Positions 1 through 6,018 of a stretch of 10,859 nt of DNA are shown here, piece by piece. The stretch is from Candidatus Methanoperedens sp. (GTDB lineage: Archaea > Halobacteriota > Methanosarcinia > Methanosarcinales > Methanoperedenaceae). Under the pieces are notes generated by a model. That model ran no database searches and was not told the origin of the DNA. It worked only from the letters and a program-made list of their open reading frames with translations. Location of the stretch: NCBI GenBank assembly GCA_023249275.1, contig JAHFCV010000074.1:1-10859 (forward strand), given 5' to 3'. Positions within the stretch are counted from its first letter, which is position 1, and each line of letters starts with the position of its first letter. Made by a program: the position numbers and the translations under genes.

Positions 1-8
1 TTCCTGCT

Positions 9-1757
9 TCAATTGCTGGTAACATCCGGTTCTCCGATATTAGCGGTCATTTTGGGCAATACGATGTAAAAAGTAGTGCCTTTGCCTTCACTTTCTGCCC
101 ATATGGAACCGTTGTGTTTCTCCACTATGCTTTTACAGATAGACAAACCGAGTCCCATGCCTCCGTATCTCCTGCTTGTTGAGCCGTCTACCTGATAGAA
201 CCTGTCAAAAATACGAAGGAGCTTGTCCTGGGGAATTCCTATACCTGTATCGGTTATGCTGATTTTAATGCTGTCAGTGTTTTCTTCAGCAGTTATTGTT
301 ATTTTTCCATTATCAGGGGTGAATTTTATCGCATTGGATAGCACATTTATCACTACCTGAGTAAGTCTTTCAGAATCTCCCCAGATTCTTGGAAGTGTTG
401 GAATTTCCTGGAATATGGTGATTTGTTTATCTTTCACCTGGGGCTGTAACTCCATGATGGATTTTGAGATGATGTCATTAATTGAAGTGAATGCGAATTG
501 CAGTTCTAATTGGTTTTTTTCAAGATTTGCAGCATCCAGCAACTCTTTAAGCAGCCTGGACAACCTGTCTGAGCTACGTAAAATGGTTTCAAGGCAGTTT
601 TTTTGTTCCTCATTTATCTCCCCCATGTCTCCGCTATGAATCAATTCTGTAAATCCCTTGATGGAAGTTAGAGGCGTAAATAATTCGTGGGTTATGTTTG
701 AGATGAAATCGGATTTTAACTTATCTGCCTCTTTGAGTTCTTCATAGGATTTTTCCAATTTTTCATTGGATTCCTTAAGCTGCTGCTCCATTTCCCTCTT
801 TTCGGTTATATCCCTGCCAATACCGTGTATTGCCGTTATCCTGCCATTCTCTTTTATGAGCCGCCTCCGTATCTCCATCCAGCTGTGTTCCCCGTTCTTA
901 CATATCACCTCAATGACCATCTGCTGCTCAGCATGCCCACCTGCGAGCCCATTATCCAGCGAATTCTGCGCTAACTTCAGGCTCTCCGGCGTTATCCATT
1001 CTGACATGTGGGTTCCGATTATTTCTTCCCTCGTACATCCAAGCAGCTTAAGCGCTGTATTGTTTACTTCCCTGAAATTGCCCTCAGCATCGTGGATATA
1101 AAGACAGTCGTTTGCGTTCTCAAAGATGTCCCTGTATTTTGCCTCGGATTCATATAATTTCTTATGCGTTTCCTTTATTTTCTCTTCCAGGTGTTCTTTA
1201 TAATCCTTAAGTTCCTGAAGATTATCTTTCAACTTGCTGCACATCCTGGCATTTTGAACCACTGACGAAGCCTGTGATGCGGCAATGGTTACAAAATTAA
1301 TCTCTTCCCCGGTGAATTGATGAGGGTCTGCCACGTAAACATTCAGGAGACCGATGACCTTCAAACCTCTTTTCATCGGGGTAAATACCTGGGATGAAAA
1401 TCCAAATTCTTTTGATAGGTCATCCCATGGCTTACATCTCGGTTCTTCGAATACATTCGGGACTATGTAACAGTTACCTGTCTCTAAAACCGCCCCTGAC
1501 GGGCTGAATGTCAAAGGCACACCCGCCTTTTTTGCTGCTTCATGCACCCTTTCAGGATAATCAGGCGACAATCCGTATGACGCCGCCATCCTGAGTTCAT
1601 TATTCTCATCGACCAGCATCATAGTGCCTGAATGTGCATTCATCGCTTCGCATGTTATTTTCAGGATATTTTGGAGGATGGCATTAAATTCAAGCGTGAT
1701 ATCTATGGATGCTATATCAGACAGTGCCTTGAGTTTTGATTTTTCGTCACCGACCAT
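9..1757 (-). CDS. Soluble GAF-PAS sensor histidine kinase
   Basis: A 582-aa two-component sensor kinase with no transmembrane segment or signal peptide, so probably cytosolic. Domains in order: GAF about residues 15-170; charged coiled coil 171-205; PAS about 205-320; second coiled coil 320-347; HisKA with phospho-acceptor His357 in the H box (SNITHELFTPLTSIKG); and a HATPase domain with N box (N471/N475 in INVLSNAIKFTP), G1 box DTGIGIP (D503), F box (IFDRFYQVD) and G2 box GGMGLGLS. All catalytic boxes are intact; no receiver domain follows. An upstream in-frame ATG at 1805 would overlap the preceding gene by 44 bp. I chose the ATG at 1757 because it lies 5 bp after that gene's stop and has GGAG about 9 nt upstream. 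As last visible gene of the flavoprotein operon it may sense a redox or ligand signal; no partner regulator is visible. Confidence 0.93.
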   Translation of the reverse strand: MVGDEKSKLKALSDIASIDITLEFNAILQNILKITCEAMNAHSGTMMLVDENNELRMAASYGLSPDYPERVHEAAKKAGVPLTFSPSGAVLETGNCYIVPNVFEEPRCKPWDDLSKEFGFSSQVFTPMKRGLKVIGLLNVYVADPHQFTGEEINFVTIAASQASSVVQNARMCSKLKDNLQELKDYKEHLEEKIKETHKKLYESEAKYRDIFENANDCLYIHDAEGNFREVNNTALKLLGCTREEIIGTHMSEWITPESLKLAQNSLDNGLAGGHAEQQMVIEVICKNGEHSWMEIRRRLIKENGRITAIHGIGRDITEKREMEQQLKESNEKLEKSYEELKEADKLKSDFISNITHELFTPLTSIKGFTELIHSGDMGEINEEQKNCLETILRSSDRLSRLLKELLDAANLEKNQLELQFAFTSINDIISKSIMELQPQVKDKQITIFQEIPTLPRIWGDSERLTQVVINVLSNAIKFTPDNGKITITAEENTDSIKISITDTGIGIPQDKLLRIFDRFYQVDGSTSRRYGGMGLGLSICKSIVEKHNGSIWAESEGKGTTFYIVLPKMTANIGEPDVTSN

Positions 1758-1761
1758 AATC

Positions 1762-2841
1762 CTAAAGCTCCGGGTTTTGCGGGCATGACACAGCACTCGC
1801 GCCATGCAAGAAGAACAAGCAAGTACCGCAGTCCGTACATTGCGCGACCGGCTGGTTATTTACGGATTTTTTAACAAAGAACGGGTCTGCTACCTGTGGT
1901 CTGCATATCGCGACAAGGTCGGCTTTCTTTTCACGGATAACATTATTGGCATATTCCAGGCTTCGTATATTGCCAGCACATATCACAGGCACCTCAACAA
2001 CGTCTCGGATTCCTTGAGCAATGTGGGTATGCACACCCTCGCCCATGTCCCTTGTGGGAGCCATGTGAGCCATGCTTGCATAGGTTCCAGCCGCGACGCT
2101 GATGACATCCGCGCCTGCATCTACAAGCCTGGGCGTAATTTTTATTGTATCATCCAGGGTAAGCCCTCCATCAACGAATTCGTCTGCGCTGATGCGGCAC
2201 GATATCGGCATATCTCCGACTTTTCTTTTCACTTTTTCTATTATCTCGGTAAAGAACAACGCTTTATCAGTGCCGTATTCATCCCTGCGTTTGTTTGAAT
2301 AAGGCGAAAGGAAAGCTCCAATCAGGTAGCCGAAGGCGCCGTGAAGTTCAATCAATTCTGCCCCGGCTTTTTTTGCCCTCCCGGCTGCATTCACAAAATC
2401 ATCCTGTATCCTTTTTATACCGTGTTCATCCAGTTCAAGAGGCGTTTCTTTCATGACAGGGCAGGGGATTGCGGATGGCGCCACGAGCGGATGTCCGGTC
2501 ATTGCGGATAAGGTCTGCCGTCCTGCATGTAACAACTGGGCTGCCGGGACTGCGCCGTTTTTCTTGATGAGTGAAAAAAGTTCTTTTAGCCCGGCTACAT
2601 ATTTGTCATTGTTGATTTTCAAAGCATTTGTGTTCGGGGTTCCATCATCCGATACAGCCATAGCCCCTGCTATTATTAAACCAGAGCCGCCCTGTGCTAT
2701 TGTTCCGTAGAAACGAAACAATCTTTCGGTAACAAACCCATCGGATGTGGCGTAATTTGTCTGGAAAGCCGGGAAGACAATACGGTTTGGCAGGGCGATG
2801 TTATTGATGGATAGAGGTTCGGATACGTAATTCAAGTTCAT
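1762..2841 (-). CDS. Old Yellow Enzyme-family FMN oxidoreductase with 4Fe-4S motif (single domain)
   Basis: A 359-aa TIM-barrel flavin oxidoreductase of the NADH:flavin oxidoreductase / 2,4-dienoyl-CoA reductase / trimethylamine dehydrogenase clan. Visible marks are the N-terminal EPLSINNIALPNRIVFPA, the barrel motif ELHGAFGYLIGAFLSP with NKRRDEYG (residues 165-190), and late phosphate-binding strands (ICAGNIRS, AICRPQVADP). The C-terminal Cys cluster C335-x2-C338-x2-C341-x11-C353 is that of the 4Fe-4S site in the two-domain members. The FAD/NAD(P)H domain that normally follows (about 300 residues) is absent, so electrons must come from a separate protein, perhaps the neighbouring Isf. In the family [H/Y]-x-x-H flavin-site motif, His167 is kept but the second His is Phe170. 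Start: TTG at 2850 is in frame, but I prefer ATG 2841; neither has a clear Shine-Dalgarno. Substrate unknown. Confidence 0.9.
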   Translation of the reverse strand: MNLNYVSEPLSINNIALPNRIVFPAFQTNYATSDGFVTERLFRFYGTIAQGGSGLIIAGAMAVSDDGTPNTNALKINNDKYVAGLKELFSLIKKNGAVPAAQLLHAGRQTLSAMTGHPLVAPSAIPCPVMKETPLELDEHGIKRIQDDFVNAAGRAKKAGAELIELHGAFGYLIGAFLSPYSNKRRDEYGTDKALFFTEIIEKVKRKVGDMPISCRISADEFVDGGLTLDDTIKITPRLVDAGADVISVAAGTYASMAHMAPTRDMGEGVHTHIAQGIRDVVEVPVICAGNIRSLEYANNVIREKKADLVAICRPQVADPFFVKKSVNNQPVAQCTDCGTCLFFLHGASAVSCPQNPEL

Positions 2842-2871
2842 AAACAGCAAGGATAATGCGATTTGTCTATT

Positions 2872-3498
2872 TTAATATGTCTCTTTTGTTCCTTTTATCA
2901 TTAAAGCTAATTTCATCAATCTGTTTACAGTTTTTCTCATGCTTTTCAACCCTTCTTCATCTTCTTTTGCACCCTCTCTGCCTTTATCTTTTGACCAAAA
3001 AGACGCACCGAGGTTTGCTCCGAATGACCCTCCACCCACGGGGAGAGCCTCATTTATGATATAAAAGTTGAGTATTGCCTGTATCGATGGTTCCTGCCCT
3101 CCTGTCCTATCGCCCCCGACTGCAACAGCCGCCCCCGGCTTGTTAAGGATAAAATGCGGGTCTCGTGCCGCTATCGCCCTGCACCTGTCCATTATGACCT
3201 TTGTTTGACCGCTCACCATGCCCTGATAGACCGGCGTTCCGATTATGAGAGCATCAGCCCATTTGAGTTTTTCATAGACCTCTTGCATGTCATCATTGTG
3301 GATACATCCTTTTTTTTCGCGAATGCAGTAATCGCAGTGGATGCAGAAGTTTATTTGTTTTCCCATTGCAGAGAAGTATTCTGTTTCCGCGCCAAATTTG
3401 TTTTTTGCGTACATCAGCGCCTCCTGCACGATGTAATCCGTTGCGCCTTTTTTGGGGCTTCCGCAAATGCCGAAGAGTTTGATTTTTTGCTCGACCAT
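2872..3498 (-). CDS. Iron-sulfur flavoprotein (Isf-like, flavodoxin fold)
   Basis: A 208-aa NADPH-dependent FMN reductase-type protein. The N-terminal strand KIKLFGICGSPKKGATD (residues 5-21) is the FMN phosphate-binding loop. The compact cysteine motif C52-x2-C55-x2-C58-x6-C65 (CIHCDYCIREKKGC) is the signature of archaeal iron-sulfur flavoproteins (Isf), which bind one 4Fe-4S cluster and FMN and accept electrons from ferredoxin. IIGTPVYQGMVSGQTKVIMDR (about 93-113) and AVAVGGDRTGGQE (about 132-144) are family flavin-site segments. The ATG at 3498 was chosen over the upstream start at 3525 because a strong AAGGAGG lies 8 nt before it. That ATG shares its A with the TAA stop of the preceding chimeric ORF (TAATG), so translation is probably coupled. 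It lies 30 bp upstream of the OYE-type reductase, suggesting a shared redox pathway; the physiological substrate (O2, peroxide, quinone or other) cannot be told. Confidence 0.9.
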   Translation of the reverse strand: MVEQKIKLFGICGSPKKGATDYIVQEALMYAKNKFGAETEYFSAMGKQINFCIHCDYCIREKKGCIHNDDMQEVYEKLKWADALIIGTPVYQGMVSGQTKVIMDRCRAIAARDPHFILNKPGAAVAVGGDRTGGQEPSIQAILNFYIINEALPVGGGSFGANLGASFWSKDKGREGAKEDEEGLKSMRKTVNRLMKLALMIKGTKETY

Positions 3499-3695
3499 TA
3501 ATTTGCCTCCTTTTGATGAAACCAATAATATTCAATTCTTTTAGACGGGTTCATCAAATTTTCAAGAATGACAGCAACATCAGCGGGATTTTTTGATACT
3601 GCCCAATGCTTCGGCACCTTCCCCAGCCACTCCGCGCCCAAATCCTTGTACACATGGTAGGGCATCCAACGGTGGGCGGGCGCACCAGCTGTCAT
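3498..3695 (-). pseudogene. HsdS N-terminal remnant fused to a foreign C-terminal tail
   Basis: Reads MTAGAPAHRWMPYHVYKD then LGAEWLGKVPKHWAV, which matches the usual opening of type I restriction specificity subunits (pattern YKDSGxEWLGxxPxHWxV). A strong AGGAGG lies 5 nt before this ATG, so 3695 is a genuine old start. Homology stops at about residue 34, whereas HsdS proteins run to about 400 residues with two target-recognition domains. The remaining ~31 residues (from SKNPADVAVILENLM to QKEAN) are unlike HsdS, and the DNA turns AT-rich at about 3595. This tail ends in TAATG with the Isf start, so I infer it is the C-terminus of the gene that originally preceded isf. The product cannot be a working specificity subunit. 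The frame is also open upstream to 4091, through the hairpin array, but that extension shows no protein family. Confidence 0.72.
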
Positions 3696-3721
3696 GCTGC
3701 CCTCCTGCTGTGTTAATGCAA

Positions 3722-3789
3722 TAGAACACGGATTGGCACGGATTAACATATCCGTGAATATCAGTCTGATCCGTGTCATCCATGTTCTA
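3722..3789. repeat. Long imperfect palindrome with iterated CACGGAT heptamers
   Basis: The ends TAGAACACGGAT (3722-3733) and ATCCATGTTCTA (3778-3789) are inverted repeats with one mismatch. Just inside them CACGGAT and ATCCGTG pair again, and a further ATCCGTG lies in the loop. Five copies of the heptamer, allowing one mismatch, thus sit in 68 bp, two on one strand and three on the other. It lies about 27 bp before the hsdS remnant start, on the transcribed side. It resembles the short ATCCGTG-type dispersed intergenic repeats I recall from many prokaryotes; copy number elsewhere in this genome is unknown. Confidence 0.6.
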
Positions 3790-3797
3790 CGTCTAAG

Positions 3798-4059
3798 GAT
3801 TTTTTCAGAGTGCGACTTGAAAAATCTGCGTTCATCGATGCCGAAACCCTGCGGGTTCTCAGACCGAAACCTAACGGTTCTCGACTCGGTATCCACGTAT
3901 GCCAGTGTGCTGGCATACGTGTGTGCGACGTCAACTGGCGCAACGGTTGACGTGGACACGCCCTCCAGAGGCATGACTCTGGGCGCTTTTATCTGCAGTT
4001 TAATTTTTTTCAAATCCATAAAATTCATTGAGAATTTGGAATGCACTGCGTTCCAAATT
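3798..4059. repeat. String of seven consecutive hairpins in the gap between DUF1016 and hsdS remnant
   Basis: No gene is supported between 3696 and 4087. Together with the palindrome at 3722-3789 the stretch contains eight inverted repeats in a row. They are: 3798-3826 (GATTTTT arms, one bulge); 3845-3857 (AACCC/GGGTT, loop TGC); 3863-3890 (ACCGA and AACC nested arms); 3894-3905 with 3910-3921 (perfect 12-bp stem CACGTATGCCAG, loop TGTG); 3928-3935 with 3946-3953 (ACGTCAAC, loop 10); 3965-3970 with 3977-3982 (CCAGAG); and 4033-4041 with 4051-4059 (AATTTGGAA, loop 9). Stem sequences differ from unit to unit, so this is not a simple tandem repeat. Because of the symmetry both strands are open and encode similar peptides (TYASTLAYV on minus, TYASVLAYV on plus). 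It may be a structured leader or ncRNA, or a cluster of palindromic elements. Confidence 0.6.
3984..4016 (+). repeat. Direct repeat copy A (CGCTTTTATCTGC type)
   Basis: The sequence CGCTTTTATCTGCAGTTT, followed by an A/T run and CAAATC, reappears in the same orientation at 6287-6316. The copies differ by one A/G change plus a few bases inside the T run. They bracket the DUF1016-DUF429-hsdM remnant block. It could be a copy of a dispersed TTTATCYGCG-type intergenic repeat. Confidence 0.55.
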
Positions 4060-4087
4060 GAAGTGGTTGTATTTTTCGTGGACAAAA

Positions 4088-5197
4088 TCATTTTGCCCCC
4101 TCCAGCCTTGGAACCTCGCGGGCTGCAATCTGCTCCCGCGCCAGACGGAACGCCTCATGCAGTTTAGCCTCAAGCACCAGGCGCGGCGGAAGTTCGGTAA
4201 GGTATTCAGCAACCCGTATCCCGCTTGTCTCAAGCTGCAACAGCTCAACATGCTCGGCAGTCTTTTCTGCGCACAATATCAGCCCCAGAGGGCTTTCTTC
4301 ACCCTCACGTTTCTCATATTTATCAAGCCAGCGAAGATATAGCTCCATCTGTCCCTTATCCTGTGCCTGAAATTTTCCAAGTTTCAGTTCGATCGCCACC
4401 AGACGGCGCATACTGCGGTGGTAAAAAAGCAGGTCAAGATAATAGTCTTCGCTATCAATGGTAATCCTCTTCTGGCGCGCTACAAATGTAAAATCCGTGC
4501 CAAGTTCAAGCAAAAACCGTTCAAGTTCCCGAAGGATGGCAGCCTCCAGGTCACGCTCGCTGAAGGAGTCGGATAGACCAAGAAAATCAAGAAAATAAGG
4601 GTCGCGGAACACAAGGTCAGGAGTCATACGGTCTTCTTCGCGCAGTGTGGCAAGTTCCTGCTGGATGAATTTTTCCGACTTCTTTGAGAAGGCTGTTCGC
4701 TCATACAGCATACCCTGTATTTTGGCTTTAAGTGCACGGGTGCTCCAGCGTTCGATCCGGCACATCTGGGCATAGAACTCTCGCTTCAGCGGGTCGTCGA
4801 GAACGATTATCTGCACGAAATGGCTCCAGCCTAATTGTCCAGTCAGTGTCTGGACAATTTTCAGATCACTGAAAACCTCGGCAAACCGGATCATATGAAA
4901 TAGGTTGGTTCTGCTAAAACCTCGTCCGTATTCCAATATCAATTTTCCAGACAGTGTCTGGACAATTTGTTTACCGTAATCAGCGCGTTCCATTCCGAGA
5001 ATATCTTTTAGGATGCGCTCTCCTATATGCCAGTAGAGCAGTACCATTTCTATGTTAGCCGTCGTAGATACACGCATACGGGCAGCCTCTATGAGCGAAC
5101 GGATATCGCTCAAGAGAACCGCCGTTTCTGGTCTGCTGAGCATATCTTGAACATTTGTGACAGTCACAATTTCCATCTTTGCAGATCGTTTCTTCAT
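4088..5197 (-). CDS. DUF1016 / YhcG-family PDDEXK nuclease
   Basis: A 369-aa full-length DUF1016 protein. The N-terminal helical DUF1016_N domain (about residues 25-185) carries YWHIGERI, YGKQIVQTLS, EYGRGFSRTNLFHM, QLGWSHFVQI and ERWSTRALKAKI. The C-terminal PDDEXK nuclease domain (about 190-345) carries TPDLVFRDPYFLDFLG, a candidate Glu in ILRELERFL, D255 (YYLDLLFYH), E270-x-K272 (AIELKLG) and Q283 (KGQMELYLRW), so the catalytic motif is intact. The family is often found nested in type I restriction-modification loci between hsdM and hsdS, the position it holds here relative to the remnants of both. The start is the ATG in an ATGA overlap with the DUF429 stop (5194-5197); an internal ATG at 5176 is possible. 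Its own stop also sits in an ATGA (4088-4091). Two 27-bp palindromes lie inside the gene. The precise biochemical role is inferred, not known. Confidence 0.93.
   Translation of the reverse strand: MKKRSAKMEIVTVTNVQDMLSRPETAVLLSDIRSLIEAARMRVSTTANIEMVLLYWHIGERILKDILGMERADYGKQIVQTLSGKLILEYGRGFSRTNLFHMIRFAEVFSDLKIVQTLTGQLGWSHFVQIIVLDDPLKREFYAQMCRIERWSTRALKAKIQGMLYERTAFSKKSEKFIQQELATLREEDRMTPDLVFRDPYFLDFLGLSDSFSERDLEAAILRELERFLLELGTDFTFVARQKRITIDSEDYYLDLLFYHRSMRRLVAIELKLGKFQAQDKGQMELYLRWLDKYEKREGEESPLGLILCAEKTAEHVELLQLETSGIRVAEYLTELPPRLVLEAKLHEAFRLAREQIAAREVPRLEGAK
4833..4859. repeat. 27-bp palindrome 1 inside DUF1016 gene
   Basis: The arms AATTGTCCAG and CTGGACAATT are perfect 10-bp complements. 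Two more inner pairs (CA/TG) follow a single mismatch (T4843/T4849) around a central G. On the coding strand it encodes IVQTLTGQL. Nearly the same sequence recurs exactly 108 bp away. Confidence 0.8.
4941..4967. repeat. 27-bp palindrome 2 inside DUF1016 gene
   Basis: The core TCCAGACAGTGTCTGGA (4946-4962) has perfect 8-bp arms around a central G. AATT ends extend it to 27 bp with one mismatched pair (T4945/C4963). It encodes IVQTLSGKL and differs from palindrome 1 at only two bases. The two copies are 36 codons apart in the same frame. Confidence 0.8.
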
Positions 5198-6018
5198 CTC
5201 GCCACTTCCTTTAACATCTCCTTTTGATTTTTCACAATCTTTGTTGTGATATTTATTTTAATTTCAGGTCTCTTTTTAAGGAGAACATAACCATTCGGTG
5301 CAGGATATGGTTTACCATTTGAAATCAAACTGTTGATCTTATTTGTAAGTTCATTTCCCTGAAGACAATATTCATCATCAACGACACCCGTGATTGCGCA
5401 AATAATTGCATCAAGCTCATCGTCATTGAGGGTTATGCTTATTTCTGGAGTCAGTTTCAAGCCTTGAGCGATTTGGGCTAATTGTCCACCATTCCAACAC
5501 CCATTTTTGAATTCTGCTTGCTGTTTTTTGTAACGATTAAATGGCAAATTCGGAATTTGCGATTTCAGAAGCTTTAGGGAACCTGCCGGATATGTTTCAA
5601 ATATTTGTTTTCCAAGAGGTTCTTCAAATTCGTCCTTAATAGATGAGAATAACTTTAAAAATCGTGCCACGGGATACCCTATGCGCTCTGCTAATGGAGA
5701 CATGGCACCAAAAGCAAAATCCACGGGACGCTTTACAAGTTCCCAAATAAATTTCACATTATTCGGACATGGGAGTTCCTGTAAATCAATAGGAATATCA
5801 ACAAGCAAACAACCTTTCTTGCAGCATGCTATCAAAAGTTCTTTTTCATTCTTCACAATATCATCGTCGAGTGGAGTTTTGGCACCACATTTCTCAGCAA
5901 ACGCATGTCTACGAAATACTGTGATTTCAATAGAATTATTATCTTTTCTATCTGCTCGAACAAAGCCTGACTTTCCTGTCGAGTATCCCGCGATATCCAA
6001 GCCAAAAGCGGTTTTCAC
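5194..6018 (-). CDS. DUF429 family protein, predicted RNase H-fold nuclease
   Basis: A 274-aa protein of the DUF429 family. The family motifs are present in order: GLDIAG (D8) at the N-terminus, LLVDIPIDL (D74), ERIGYPVARF (111-120), FETYPAG (E141) and DDELDAIICAITG (D200/D203). This spread of acidic residues is what leads the family to be predicted as an RNase H-like nuclease; no activity is shown by the sequence alone. The start is GTG at 6018, overlapping the upstream stop as GTGA (6015-6018), with GAGAGGTGG just upstream. Its stop overlaps the DUF1016 start as ATGA. It is transcribed between the hsdM-like remnant and DUF1016, suggesting a role linked to DNA processing or defence. Its last residues, KEMLKEVAR, resemble the end of the upstream HsdM-like remnant (GMLREVAG), as does the DNA around the stop, hinting at how it entered the locus. 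The gene is AT-richer than DUF1016. Confidence 0.82.
   Translation of the reverse strand: MKTAFGLDIAGYSTGKSGFVRADRKDNNSIEITVFRRHAFAEKCGAKTPLDDDIVKNEKELLIACCKKGCLLVDIPIDLQELPCPNNVKFIWELVKRPVDFAFGAMSPLAERIGYPVARFLKLFSSIKDEFEEPLGKQIFETYPAGSLKLLKSQIPNLPFNRYKKQQAEFKNGCWNGGQLAQIAQGLKLTPEISITLNDDELDAIICAITGVVDDEYCLQGNELTNKINSLISNGKPYPAPNGYVLLKKRPEIKINITTKIVKNQKEMLKEVAR

Noticed and set aside
1758..1805. Longer N-terminus for the histidine kinase
   Set aside because: It would overlap the OYE gene by 44 bp; the ATG at 1757 has a good ribosome site and abuts the preceding stop.
1804..2298. Plus-strand 164-aa ORF opposite the OYE gene
   Set aside because: A shadow of a clearly conserved minus-strand coding sequence; no family motifs.
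3722..4059. CRISPR array
   Set aside because: There is no constant repeat separated by spacers of equal length; the stems differ from one another and no cas gene is near.
3696..4091. Open frame on the minus strand beginning with ATGA at the DUF1016 stop and running through into the HsdS remnant (197 aa in total)
   Set aside because: The extra N-terminal ~130 residues lie across the hairpin array, match no family I know, and the HsdS start at 3695 has its own strong AGGAGG. The openness is explained by palindromic, stop-poor sequence on both strands.
3694..4167. Plus-strand 157-aa ORF across the hairpin region
   Set aside because: It overlaps the end of the DUF1016 gene, has no recognisable domain or Shine-Dalgarno, and its peptide mirrors the minus-strand one because of the palindromes.
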